A stretch of DNA of 64,000 bases from Poecilobothrus nobilitatus (taxonomy: Eukaryota; Arthropoda; Insecta; Diptera; Dolichopodidae). The position numbers and the translations under genes are program-made. The stretch spans positions 212,772,965 to 212,836,964 of the forward strand of contig OX352774.1 of NCBI GenBank assembly GCA_947095535.1. The letters run 5' to 3'. Of the stretch, positions 1 to 13,000 are shown piece after piece; within the stretch, counting starts at the first letter, position 1, and each line of letters starts with the position of its first letter. The notes under the pieces were generated by a model, which was given only the letters and a program-made list of their open reading frames with translations, searched no databases and had not been told where the DNA came from.

Positions 1-549
1 ACATATACATATTTTAACATCAAAAAATTTTTAACAGCGAGGTTTTAAATGCGAGGTCACATGGTTTTAAGACACGAGATTTTGACAGGCAAGATCATAT
101 GATGCAAGATTTTTAAAAACAAGATTTATATAAATGCAAGATATTATAAGATTTGAGGTTTCATAGCGCTCTCCGTATAATATCTCTTTTTCACTTTAAT
201 TTAAAGTATTTCCAATTTAAGTTCAAGTATTTTCTTTTTAAATGCAGGGTATCAGGGTATCGTTTTAATTACTTTATTATTTTTATATATAGAGCAGGTT
301 TTCTCTTTGAAGTTTAAGAAATGATCGTTTACTGAAATTTATTTTAATAAAAGTTTTGTGGGATTGAAAGTGTATTGTTTCAAATTTTATAAATAATAAA
401 ACGTATGTAGGTATATCTTTTGTATAGGCAGTTCGAAATTTTTTTTAAAAATAATATACATAATTGTATATTATAATTCTATATACATAATTTCTTATAA
501 CAAATTACGAAAATAATTTCCATTTGAAAAGGAAGCACCTACTTGCATT
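1..549. other. AT-rich DNA without a gene
   Basis: No supportable gene. Positions 38-163 contain about eight loose copies of a word like GCAAGATTT or GCGAGGTTT, reported as a finding. The rest is AT-rich unique sequence. Confidence 0.6.
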
Positions 550-706
550 TAAAAAGGAAAATTGTTCCTTTTCAGGCGTAACTGTAAATGTGGTAAAGGA
601 GAATAATTCTTACGACGTGACTGGGATTCGAACTCGAATTCGAATTCGAACTCGGTGCTTATAGCGTATTCCATAAGCTCTTACCCACTAGGCTATAGAG
701 GCTCCT
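550..706 (-). mobile_element. tRNA-derived SINE, copy 1
   Basis: Read on the minus strand, it has a tRNA-like head. An A-box-like TAGCCTAGTGGG lies near 683-695 and a B-box-like GTTCGAATC near 632-642. A body containing the TTACGACGT / GTAACTG segment seen in the other four copies follows. The B-box region is odd: the TTCGAA core is repeated three to four times in a row (about 629-654), unlike any other copy. There is no clear poly-A tail or target-site duplication, so it is probably old and 3'-truncated. It is not a functional tRNA gene, because the acceptor and anticodon arms do not fold properly and a SINE body follows. Confidence 0.75.
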
Positions 707-3700
707 CATTCTGCATTTTGTTGCCTTCCTTAGGAATGAAAGAAAAAACAAATATGTTATAAAAAGCTATTGCTCCTTACACAATAAAATAACATAGACA
801 ATAAAACACAAACCATAATTCATAATAATACAAACATATTTGTATAAAATGAAGACATTAAATCCAAATAATGTTTACTATAGCGTTCCTAAATGAAAAG
901 TGGAAAATTATTTATTAAACTTAAATTTACCAGAGTTTAAGCATGTAAAAAAGAGAAAAATTAATATTCAAGATATGCATATAATATACCAAAGTTTTTT
1001 TTTAATATAAAATGCTTACAGAGACGGAATTTATAAATACAATATTATAAACACCAATTTAAAAATTTTAAAAGCTATTAAAAATCCAATCATCTGTTTA
1101 TTTATATTAATTAATATTTCCTTTATTACAAAAACTTTTCATTTTCGCAATATTATAAATCAAGCAAACAAGAAAAAAAGAAAAACAAATCAAAAAACAA
1201 TTTTGTCCTTATCATTTTCTAATATTTATATTTATAGTAATATTTTATATTTAAATTTAAAGTTTTAAAAGTTATTTTTTTTCTGTTTTAATAGATTTTA
1301 CTATGTAATAAAACTTTTCTCTTCAAATAATCAGACTATTTTCAATGTTTCCTGTTACACAGCAGTAATTTCCGATGATTTTTCATGAAAATAGTTTTAA
1401 CTTTTCTTGACTATAAAAGTTTTTGTTCTCAATTTAAGTTTTTTTCTTCCAACTATTTTCTGTTATTGTTATTGTTGTTGTTGCTGTTTTTTTTTGAATT
1501 ATTTTCACTGCAACGATACAGTCTTTAACTACAAATTCATTTAAATAGGAATTTTTTTTTTTTTTTTTGTTAGCGAAAACTTCGAGTCTATTTAGAATAA
1601 ATTTAGGACTTCATAAAAAGGTAACAAACAGTGAAGGAAACAATAAAAACAATAAATGAAAAAAAGCTAGAGGTTCCGGCAACAATAACAACAGAAATAA
1701 CAATAGTTTTAACCAAAACAAAAAAAAAAATTATAATGGTAGTAAAAGAATGAAGTGAACAAATTTTATTACTTTTCTTATTGCACAATAATTTTATTTT
1801 ACAAAATTTATTGCCAACCCCTCCCACCTTCCACCTTCACCTTCCATTTTATCTTCTCTTGACTCCTGTGTTTATGTCCCTCATGTTATTCAAAATTTAA
1901 TTTCTCTAGTCCATCCTGTCTGGTAGAAATCATTTTTTAAAAAGCAAAAAAAAAAAAACAAAACTATATGAAAATGTTAAATGCGAAAGAAATGAAAAAA
2001 AAAACAATAATAATAAATAAAACTTTTGCGAAATCTACTAAATTTCACTCAAGGTTTTTCTTCTTTTTGTATTTTTTTATAGCTGTTTCGTGGTGCCGCA
2101 AAATTAATTTTAAAATTACCTTTTATGATACCCCCAAAAGCGTGGATAATAAAAAAAAACTTTGTTTTTTTTTTTTTGTCTTGCTTTTTAAGTGAAAATT
2201 GTTTTTTTTTTTTTTTTTATTTAATTTTCTTCAAGGTAAAAATGTAAGAGTTTTGGAACAGTCCTATTAGGTCTACTAAATAGAACTTAATTTATTTTCA
2301 ATTTAAGTCAAACTTAAGTTTAGTGAAAAGTTTAAAAATTAAAAGAGAAAAGGTATGAAAATTAAAGAGAAGAATCATTGCAATGAAGATATCTACAGAA
2401 ATAGGTTTAAGTAAAGGCGAAAGTTTTACTAAAAAGTTTAAAAATTACAAATATTCTAATGATGTCTCTAAGTAAATTTTCTTATTTCGGGTACGAGTAC
2501 GAGTACTGTTATCAACACTGTTGGAAACTGCGCCTAGAAGTATATACGGATATAAAAAAAACATACCAATATTTCATTTAATCCTTGCGAGAAGATTTAA
2601 CAATATATTGGTTAAAGTTGCGTAGTTTTGTTAGAGATTGTGCACGAAAGATACGCATTAGATGATCTTTTTAAATTCTGGTTGGTTCTTGTGGGTACAA
2701 AGTATGTAGGTGTAACCGTTTTGAAAGAGTTTAACTATTTTGAATTGGAAACTTTTTAAATAACTATCGGTATTTCTCTAGAAAAAAATCTAACCTAGAA
2801 ATTCATGATTGCATTTTTGGTAAAAACTTGGCTTCATAATATATTGCAATATGGGGTTTAAATTAAACTGTTATTAGAATAAACATTTCTCTTTATATTA
2901 TAACAGATTTTACTAAATTTATTAAACAAAAGTTAAATACTTTAAAGTAGATAATATGAAACTAAAATCAATTTTCGTTTCATTTCTGACCTTCATTTAC
3001 AATATCTATCAAAAACTAAATAAAACGCACTTCAATTACTTTGGTTTGAAAAAAAAATATATACCTCTGACTTTTTTAATTCATTAGAAAATCGTCAGAA
3101 CAAAAAAAAAAAACCAAAGAATAAATATTACAAAAGAATTTAAATTGCTGATGACTACGTTTAAATTCAAAGTGGGCTATAAAATATAAAATAATGACGG
3201 TATAAATGATATATCCTTACTACCAAAAACACAAATAAAATGGAAGCCCCCCTAAGAATCCTCTATTATGATATTTATGTTATGTATGTATGTTTGATAA
3301 ATGTTCAACTACCACTACAAAATTAAAGGTAATAATAAAGTATTACAAGCCAGCCAGGCAAAACTAACTCTTTTTTTTTTCTTTCCTTTTTATTTTCACT
3401 ACAAAACGTTCTGAAAATTTATAACCCAAAACAAGGAATACAAAAAAGAAAAAATGTAATATTAAAGGAAACATTAAAAGTTAGGAAATGAAAATTGTTA
3501 CATTTGAAAGTCTATAAAGGTATTTGAAAAAGAATATGAATTATTATAATAATACCAACAATGATAATAAAATGATATAAATGAGGCCGTCATATAGAAG
3601 AACACCAGACGAAATAACAAATAGATGTAAATTGTTAATATATTTTTTAAACAATATAATTGTGGTATACATTACTATCACCTGTAAATACTAATAATTT

Positions 3701-5477
3701 GTATATTTAAATTTTTTTAATAAAAATTTGATGAAAATATGGAAAAAATCTTATTTTATCGTTATATTTCACATATTTTTGATTTGTTGGCTTCGAATAA
3801 AGATTGATGAAAAAAATGTACAAATATCCCTTGAATCATTTATACATAAGCTTTTTCTAAGTCATGAATATTAAACCAACTTTATAATCTTTTATTCTTT
3901 AACTTCATTTTATTTCTCTGAATATAAGATACATTTGAAGCTTGAACAAATGATCTAAAGTAACACCGACGTTTAAAAAAGAACAAAGTATACAATGCGA
4001 TATAACACTTTTATAAGAGTATCGAAATACATATAGCAGAAGCAGATACTGCTTGAATATCGTTTGCAATACCGTTAACTAATAAATCAATTCTTTATGG
4101 AGACTACTGTTCCAAGTTTGAAAAGTTTGAAAAACACCAAAAATAGGCTCTTTAAGATAACAAGTCAAAAAAACTGAAGGTCAACCTTATCTGCTGAGAG
4201 TATCAATTGATGATGATAACGTATAACATGGACCTCTATGTTTAGCGTATTGTTTTAATTGCGTAACTGGTAATCACAACCTCCCTGGCTCTTATTGAAA
4301 TCAATTACATTATCATTATTTATTGGAATCTCTATGGAAACCACATTTTTAACTGATTTTTTAAATTAAATTTTAGTTGTTTACATTAAAACTTTTTACC
4401 GCAGACCCTTTATTAATTACACTATAACTGTGTTAATGCATAATCCAAATTTTCAATTATTTTGTTTTGTGTCATTTTATACTTTGCCGTTTCCTCAAGG
4501 AATCAAAAAACCAGCATGCAAAAAATTTAACAAGAATAAAAAAAAAAAACGAAAACGATTCATAACTAACCAGAAAGAACGAAAGAGAAAGTAACTGTTT
4601 AATAAAAAAATTAAAAAAAAAAAAAATTAATTTATGACACTGAAAATCGCGCAATATAAAATAAAACACATTGAAAAAAATGAAACAAAAAATACAATAT
4701 TTATCATTAGTTCGCTATTCGAACTACAGCTATTATTGTGGCACATATATGCATGGGTGTTTGCGGTATGCTGTTTCCTTTTAAAAGCATATTCCTACTT
4801 ACTACAATACAAAAAAGTCAGAAAATTTAAACAAAATTATTATTTCATTAAAAAAAAGTGAATGGTAAAGAATCTACCTTGAAGGGAAGAATGACTTTCG
4901 TCTAATTGTTTTTTTTTTTTTTTTTGTTAATAAAATAAACTAGAGTTTAATATTAAAAGGAAATTATTAAAGAAGAGTTTTTTTTTAATAATAAAATTTA
5001 TTAGTTTTCCTGGACAGTTTAGTTAGATTCGTGGTCAATATTCGAATAGACACATGCTATGATATAATGAAGTTCTTTTATTATTATATTTGTGTTGTTT
5101 CGTGTTGTTTTTTTTTCTGCTTTAATAGTTTAATCTGATTTATTTTAATGGATATTTCATTTCACTTCATAATGAAAGACCACTAACAGTTTCTTATTTT
5201 GGTATGTTCAGCTGTTCATTGCTAGAAAATATTTTTTTTTGTTATCAGTAATAATAGATATTTAAAAATTTTAAATAAGTTCAAAAGTGATAAATTAATT
5301 AAAATAAATTTTTTATTATTTTGATTTAAAACTTAAGAGACTACGGTTTTAAATAAGATGTAATGATATTAGCCAATGGCAATTGTCTTTTTACTGGAAT
5401 TTGAACAAGGTAATATATATTGGCAAACTTTATGATAGTATACAAACTTAAAAGTTTCTTCAGATGGAGCAGAATTA
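707..5477. other. AT-rich DNA without a gene
   Basis: Long stretch with many A/T runs (for example T runs near 1551-1569, 2202-2218 and 4910-4925) and a TTG/TTA microsatellite near 1460-1490. A short GAGTAC duplication is at 2495-2506. Reading frames here are short, rich in F, K, N and I, and start or end in homopolymers. I see no exon, RNA gene or recognisable transposon. Confidence 0.6.
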
Positions 5478-5863
5478 AAAATAAAATAATAAGTAAAAAA
5501 AATAATTTTTAAAATACATATGCTTTTATCAAAACCGAATTCGCCCCCTATAAAGTAGAAAATAAAATTGATTGCAAAACTTTAGCTTTTTGGACTGTTA
5601 TAATATAAAAGTAAATTGCTGGAATAAGGTTAAATAAAAATCTGCGAAATTTGAGGTTCGTGTTTCTTTTTTATTCCAGCAATTTACTTTTATATTATAA
5701 CAGTCCAAAATGCTTGCACTAGCAACTCACTTTTATATTATAACAGTCCAAAAAGCTAAAGTTTTGCAATCAATTTTATTTTCTACTTTTTAGGGGGCGA
5801 ATTCGGTTTTGATAAAAGCATATGTATTTTAAAAATTATTTTTTTTACTTATTATTTTATTTT
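5478..5863. repeat. Long inverted repeat (foldback hairpin)
   Basis: The left arm (5478-5627) and right arm (5672-5863) are reverse complements. The outer 135 bp (5478-5612 against 5729-5863) differ by a single base that I can see, inside a CCCCCTATAAAG / CCCCCTAAAAAG segment. The spacer is about 45 bp (5628-5671). The right arm carries two tandem copies of a 43-bp unit (AGCAATTTACTTTT... then AGCAACTCACTTTT...) where the left arm has one. No target-site duplication or coding capacity is visible. It could be a foldback-type non-autonomous DNA transposon or a locally formed inverted duplication. A transcript through it would fold into a dsRNA stem of more than 130 bp. Confidence 0.9.
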
Positions 5864-6269
5864 ATACTTTTTAGTTTTAAATGAAACACATAATTTAAAT
5901 TTAAAAAATATGGGATATTTTTACATACATTAATTATTGTTTCTGATATAAAATACGTTTTACAATTTTATACCAAATGTTTAAGTAAATTAAGAGACGT
6001 TAAATCGATTCCATTACAGCAAGAGTAAACATTTTTTGTTTCAGTAATTCATAAATAATGAAAGTACCTCAAAGGGTTAAATATGTACCAAAATACTGTG
6101 ATTATAAATATTACAATCCAATTTTAGTTGAAGCAACATTTCTAACACGTATGAAAATGATATACATAAATGTATTTTACTGCATATTTCTATAGTATAG
6201 TATTAGTAGTATATCGTATATCCAAACAAACATTTAACCTTGAACACCTACCTACCTAATCCCTTAATA
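5864..6269. other. AT-rich DNA without a gene
   Basis: Unique AT-rich sequence between the foldback hairpin and the tandem array. Nothing recognisable. Confidence 0.5.
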
Positions 6270-6904
6270 AGATCATGCAGTAAAAATTGTTGACAAATAT
6301 CTTGATTTAAATTATAAACAAATGGAGCGGAACAAAATAATTTAGGAAATTAGTTTAACATAATATTATTTACATACGTACGTACATATTTACATACGTA
6401 GTTTTAATTTTTTGTGTTGACAAAATTTTGTTTGTAAATCATAATGCGTAATGCGCAAAAGCATAATTTTGTAATGATCTTTAATTTTTATATTCTTTAC
6501 TATGTACATACAAAAATATAATATGTATGTATGTAGTTTGAATTTGGCAATTGGAATTATTTTGAATGAAATTTTATATGTATATATCTATAACAATATA
6601 CATAATAAATGTTCCTAAATAAAACACATAAAACATTAATTTTTAACGCCATGCATATTCAATATGCAATAAAGAATGTTGACAACAAATATTCTGATTT
6701 AAATCCTAAACAAATGTTTTAAAACAAAATAATTTAGCAACATAAAAATATTGTACCTGTATACTTTGTGTTTTGCTAAATTCTAATACAAAATACATGT
6801 GCACATCAAGATTGATTGAACTAAATTATTATAGGAGGAAAGATCAAATAATATGTACATATTATACATAAAATTTTATTAAAAAAATGTTGATGAATAC
6901 AGTT

Positions 6905-7003
6905 AACAAAAAAAAAAAATGTACGTTCACGAATTGTATTCGAACTAAATCACTCTTACTTTCAAAACCTGTACACTACTCTCCTCTGCACTATACAACA
7001 CTT
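6905..7003 (-). other. tRNA-like Pol III module (array 1, unit 2)
   Basis: On the minus strand an A-box-like TAGTGCAGAGG (around 6983-6995) is followed about 45 bp later by a B-box-like AGTTCGAATAC (around 6936-6949), then by a T run that would end Pol III transcription. The module is shared with the next unit. The stems of a real tRNA are not preserved, so I treat it as a SINE-like or tRNA-relic module, not a tRNA gene. Confidence 0.5.
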
Positions 7004-7296
7004 AAATATTTAATGAACATATTACGAACATAAAATCTTAATTTTTAACCATGTATATTCAATATTAAATTAAAGAATGTTGACAGCAAATATTTTGATT
7101 TAAATACTAAACAAATGTTGTAAACAAAATAATTTAGCAACATACATAAAAATATACTATTATAGGAGAAAAGATCAAAAATATATTGCGTGTGTATTGT
7201 ATGCATGAATTTAGAGATAAAAATTTAAGTTTCAAATTCATATATACAAAATATATACATATTTTATTCAAAAAATGTTGATGAATAGATAGTTAA

Positions 7297-7400
7297 AAAA
7301 AAAAAAGTTGCATGTGAACTGGAGTCGAACAACATGACTCCCACTTTTGAAACCTGTACACTTTCCTCTGCACCATACAACACTTACAAATGTTGCTAAG
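7297..7400 (-). other. tRNA-like Pol III module (array 1, unit 3)
   Basis: On the minus strand TATGGTGCAGAGG (A-box-like, 7365-7377) is followed by TTGTTCGACTCC (B box, near 7326-7337, matching GWTCRANNC exactly) and a run of at least eleven T. It aligns to the module about 392 bp upstream. It is the best-preserved module of this array. No amino-acid identity can be assigned. Confidence 0.55.
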
Positions 7401-7410
7401 AGATTACGAA

Positions 7411-9916
7411 GATAATAAAAAGCGTGACAGAATGATAAATAAATAAATAAATAAACCGACAGCGACGAGTTAATATAAAAGCATATAAAATAGGTAGAAA
7501 CTACATTGCGAAAACATAAAATCCTTATATATTTAGCATCATCTTCAAATAATCTAAATTTAATACATGGTTTTAATTGGTAGCATGTCATTGCATACTT
7601 ATAGGGCCAATTATTTTAATATATTGAATATTAATTTATCAATGTGTATAAACTATTTCTATAAACTTTTTTTTGATACCATATAACATTAATTGCTAAA
7701 TCACTACAACTAGTTCTCAGTTTGAGTTGTAGAATTCTTATATAGTTTTTTTTCTATGTAGTAGCCTGGTTTTAGGCAAAATTTATTTATTTATTTATTT
7801 TAATAATTCATATCACATAGAATAATGCCACATTATTAAATCGTCGTTTACCAAGGCCATTATAGGTTGAAGATTGATATTAATTTAATATTATTTATTT
7901 TGTAAATGTATTATATATTCGAACTATATTTGGTAGCAACGGAGATTTATTTTCAATTAAAAAGGCTTGCTGCCTGTTCAGGATTTGATATTCACTCGAT
8001 CAATGAGTCACATAGATCCCAAGAATCCCAATTAATTTTAAAATAAGAAATCCGAATAAATTAAAACAGAAAAATATATTAGGATTTTTAAACTATATCT
8101 TAGAAACTTTAACAAAATTTATTAAACTATAGGTAATTTTTGAAATTCCAGGCTACTTTTGATGTTTTTTTATTATGTTCAAATATTTTTGATATTTTTA
8201 AAAGAATGTAGATTGAAAATTTTCATTGCATATCAATTTTTGTTTTGTAAGATTTTAAAGTTATTTTTTTGCATTTCATTTTCGAACGTAATACATGAAT
8301 TAAGAGGTTTTAGGGTAATACGCAATAGCTTTTTTTTCGATTAAAATTAGATAAAATTATGACCAAAATAATAATAGTACACAACTTTAGCTTGACAAAT
8401 TTTCTTTATTTTCTTATGTGTGTAAAAACTGAAAATAAAAATTTCATGATCTTTTAAAAAAAACATTCCCTTACACAATTTATTATTATAATTTTGTTGT
8501 AAACTTTTAATTTATATCTCATAAGTTACTTTTCATATCTACATCTCATATATAACAATAAATATCATAACATCATATTTTAAAAATCATTATAAAAAAT
8601 TTTCTTTAATAAATATCATTAAAAATGCATTTTCAATTCATTTTATCTTTATTATATGAAAAAAAAAAAAACATAAATTTTCCGTTTCTTTTACATGAAT
8701 AAAAAGATTTATTAAAACATTTTTTGTTTTTGATTTGAAGAAATAATTTATTCTTTATACATAATAAAACTTCCAATTAATTTATCATATTATATACAAT
8801 ATTAAATATAATGTATATATGTGTGTATTATCATCCTACACATTATCTGAATATTATATAATAATAAAGAAGATAATATTTTCCATAAATTTACTAAAGT
8901 TTTCCCAAATGGCATCATCATAATTTATCATTTTATAATTTATTATATTATTTTTGATAGTATATTATATTATACGAATTTTTGTAAAATATCTAAAAGA
9001 TATAAAATAAATATTTTATAATGTCCTTTCAACAGAATCAAAAATTATATTTATATATTCTTCATAATAATGATCCTATTACCTTGAATAAAAAAAAAAT
9101 TAAAATAATATTGAAAATTTTTAATTGTATTGGATTAAAAATGATTTTTTTACATGTATAACAATTAAACTTTTTATATTTATGTACATATAGATACAAA
9201 ATCCTTTATCATTAAGATAAATTAATCTTAAAATCATAAAACTTAAATAATATCATTCAATTATTCAAAAATTTCAACAAGAATATAATAACAATAACAT
9301 GGATTTTCAGTTAATGTGCGATATATTATGTATGTAAAATAGAATATTTTAATTTATACCCAGTCAGATTTATTAGATCGAAATAAATTTCATTTTTAAA
9401 TTATGTAAAACATAAACTAAGAATAATATATGATTAACAATCTTGAACACACAATAATATAAAAATTAGAATAATAATTTGTATATGTAGAAATTCAACA
9501 CAGACTAAAATTAAGTATGGGGCCGGTATAAAACATGTTTTATACATTCAATTAAAGGAGCCTATATATTCAGAAATCCTTAGGAACAATTAATTTTTCA
9601 ATGTCCTGCATTTCAGAAATAAAAGTTTTTTTCTCAGCGCACGCTATACTCTTATCCAAAAATCATAAAATCGCACAGACCTTGTCGATCTTAAGTGTAA
9701 AACTTGTAAAAGTTTCGTTCTTTTTTTGTAGCCGAAAATATCTTAACTATATAATGTGAACGTACTCTAAGAAAAAAAACTTTTATAGTATAGGCTTACT
9801 TTAAAAAATATACCATATTATGTAGTCCTATGAAAAAATATAGTAGGCCAATTATAAATCTTGAAATAATGTTAAAGGCTCCGATTTGTTTTTCAGTTTC
9901 GTCCAAACTAATATTA
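7411..9916. other. AT-rich DNA without a gene
   Basis: It includes ATTT/AAAT microsatellites near 7437-7456 and 7786-7801. The stretch 8400-9450 is extremely AT-rich. No gene, RNA or transposon is recognised. Confidence 0.55.
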
Positions 9917-10083
9917 TGGGGACCTCGGTAGCCTAGTGGGTAAAAGCGTATAAAAAACGCTGTAAACACTGGTTTCGAATCCCACACACGTCGTAACAGT
10001 TATTCTCCATTACGATATTTACAGCCACACATGAAAAGGAAAGGCTGTGTAATTTCCTGTTCACATTTATGTGGCTTTTTTCT
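9917..10083 (+). mobile_element. tRNA-derived SINE, copy 2
   Basis: It starts with GGGGACCTCGGTAGCCTAG, where TAGCCTAGTGGG (about 9930-9941) is the A box. The B-box region reads TTTCGAATCCC (9972-9984). The body has CGTCGTAACAG...ATTACGAT, a decayed form of the family hairpin, then AGGAAAGGCTGTG and TTCACATTTATGTGGC. It ends in a T-rich stretch without the poly-A tail seen in copies 4 and 5. It is non-coding and must be mobilised by a partner LINE. Confidence 0.85.
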
Positions 10084-13000
10084 TTTAATTATGTATTTAT
10101 GAAGAGATACCTATATTTTTATGTTACAATATCATTACCATAATATATCATATATAATATATTATACATAATGTCAAAAAATATTCTTTAAATCATTTTT
10201 AATTCCTCAATTTGTTTATTATTTTTTTGTTTTTTTTTTTTTGGTTTTTTTTGGTCTTACTATGAAACTATAACTATAAGCATTAAAATTTTATTATATT
10301 CCTGTCACAATTGTGTAAAGTAAAATCATATCTCTTTTTTACTACTGTCTCTCTTTTTATATTTTTCAGAATAATATCAATATTACAAGCTATCATCAGT
10401 CTTTTAAAATAAACATCAAAAATATAATCAAAAATGTATGATTTTAAAATATTCAAAGAGCCCCAAAAGCTATTATTATACAATATATATGTATCTTATA
10501 TTCTGTTTTAAAATATTTCTATATATTGAATACAAAAGTAGCCAATATTTTAAGTTTACAAAAGAAAAAATTTCAAATTGGGAAATCCCTTCTTTTTTCT
10601 ATATTCCTATACAAGAGATTAAAATTTTATCCTCTATATGCTATCGTATCACATATCAATAAAAAAAAAAAAAAACAAAAAAAAAATATCATGTATAAAT
10701 TTATATTATATTATGTTATATTATAATCTATTCAAATCATATATAAATTTTATAACATGATATAAATTTTCTATTTTTTTTTTTCGTTTTTGCTTTTAAC
10801 ATGAACACATACAAATCTATAAAAATAGATATGATATCCTTTGTGTATGATTTACTAATATTATATTATAAAATATAAAGTTTAAGTTTTAATGTCAAAA
10901 AATTTTCCTATTTTAATTTTTATATTTTTGTTTTTTTGTTTTTTTCAAAAATTGCCTTTACTACTTTTATGTAAGCACATTGAGTTATTTTGAATTTTCC
11001 CAAAAAAAAAAAAAAAAAAAACACAATATCAACACCACTCAACCATAAACCATTCATTTCAAAATAAAATTATACTTTTTTCTTTACATATGTTTGGATT
11101 TATGTTACAGTTTGTGAGAGGTGTACAACCTTTTCACTATGAAAGATAATAATATCTGAATCTGGATCTAATAAATATTAAAATTATTCAGATTGAAGTC
11201 AATAAAGTTGAGTTGAGGTTGAATAAGAAATTTTAATCACTTTTCATTTAACTTTTAAATAAGTATCTTAAATGATGATGATTTAGTGTTTCTAATGTAT
11301 ATTTAATGCAGTTTAACCTTTAAAATACTTTTATTTTAAGAAGCAAAAAAATATGTATATATATATGAATTTAAGATCAACTGGAACGATCTAAGATTGC
11401 TGGTAGATATTTTTGTTTTGTTATTGTCTAATAAACTTCCATTTCAAAAGAACAAGCAAATTTATTCATCAGACGATTACCATGAAACTCTAGCACAATT
11501 CTAGTAAGACTGCATATCTATAAGAAATTATACATAAAAATAAAAATAAATTGAGATTTTAATAAAAATTGAAATTTCCAAAAATATAAATTTTCTTGAT
11601 GCTTCAAATATTCATAAATGTATATATTTAGGTTGCCGCAAGTGAAAGAAAACATTAATCATACACAAAATAGATTAAATGACTATAGATCGAGATAACA
11701 TCAGAATAAGTGAAAAAATTAATACAAGAACTGTCATTATATTTTTACACAACCCTGCATTATTTAATATTATTGTCTATAAACAAAATTTGCATAATAA
11801 AAGTAATAAAAAAAAAAAAAAAAAAAATCCATAACAAATCTATCTAAACTTTATGACTTAGGCTAAGCTTGTATATATCTTTGTAATTCCGTTCAAAAAG
11901 TCATAAATCATATCAAAAAAATATATAAAGTAAAAGAATATAAAAGAGAAAGAAAGTTATATATTTATATACGAGTATATGTATATATAAAATGAGAGAA
12001 AGAGAATACAAAATAAAAAAAATAAAAATTATGGCCATAAACTTTGAAATTTAGAAATTTATTAATAATATATATAGATATATGCAAAAAATATACATAC
12101 ACGTTATTACATATTAATACATACATATACACAAATAGAAAATTTCAATGTAATCAAAATGAAAGATGTCATATAAAAAATATCAATTGATATTATGTCA
12201 AAAATCAAATAACAAATTTTTTGAAATTTTGAATTAAAAAGAAAAATCAGATTTATTTCTTCTCGGAATTAAAGCAGTATATTAGAAGAATATCTTACTG
12301 TATAAAATCTGTAAGTAAGCCAATCGCTATAAGAAGCTAATTTGGTTTATATTTTTAATAGTTTTTTTTTAACTGATTGATTAATGATTTATCAGACAAG
12401 TATTAGGTACATATATACAGTCAATTTTATTCATGTAACTTAATTTCAAGTCAACTTTCAACAGGTTGTGCAAAAAAACTCTATAAAATACTTTCAACAG
12501 TTATGCAAAAACACTCTAAAAAATTACTGTTATTTCTTTATCTTCTTAAGAGAATTTGAATTTTTAAAGACAATAGAAATGAGTACTTAAATTACATTTT
12601 TGCAATCATTTTCCTTCACCAACTTTTAAACTTAAAATAATTTTCTATCTAAAGTTTTCAATTAAGCTAAAATCCAATACTTAATACAAAATACTCGACT
12701 ATGCTTTTAAGCTCCATTTAAATATTAATATTATAAATTCTGTCAAAATAAGTAATTTTTCTTTTTAATTTTGATCTACTTAGTTAAAGTCTTAAAATAT
12801 TTAATAAAGGTTATTTACTATAAATACATTGTTTTATATAAATCAATTGTAAATGCAATAAATTTATTGCATGAGATAATTTTTGATTTTTGTAATGCTA
12901 TATAGAATGTATATTTTTTTATTCAGTAGCGTTTAAACTCATGCAATAATATTTATGCGTTCGCTTACTTTATTTTCATTTAAAGATTTATGTAAATATT

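Larger units (their letters stand above)
6270..7410. repeat. Tandem array of ~390-400 bp units with tRNA-like modules
   Basis: The marker TGTTGACA followed by CAAATATT..TGATTTAAAT..TAAACAAATG recurs at 6288, 6678 and 7079, giving periods of 390 and 401 bp. AATGTTGATGAAT recurs at about 6888 and 7275. Units two and three each carry a minus-strand tRNA-like module (listed separately); the first unit is more diverged and lacks it. Copies have clearly diverged from each other, so the array is old. The edges are approximate. The modules were evidently copied together with the surrounding sequence rather than inserted independently. Confidence 0.75.

Noticed and set aside
1603..2195. Frames of 74-75 codons rich in F, I and K
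   Set aside because: They come from T- and A-runs and have no protein-like pattern.
5450..5890. Target-site duplication around the foldback hairpin
   Set aside because: Flanks CAGATGGAGCAGAATT and ATACTTTTTAGTTTT do not match, so insertion as a transposon is not shown.
9917..10083. A genuine tRNA gene
   Set aside because: A and B boxes are present, but acceptor and anticodon stems do not form and the same unit recurs five times with a common non-tRNA body. It is a SINE.
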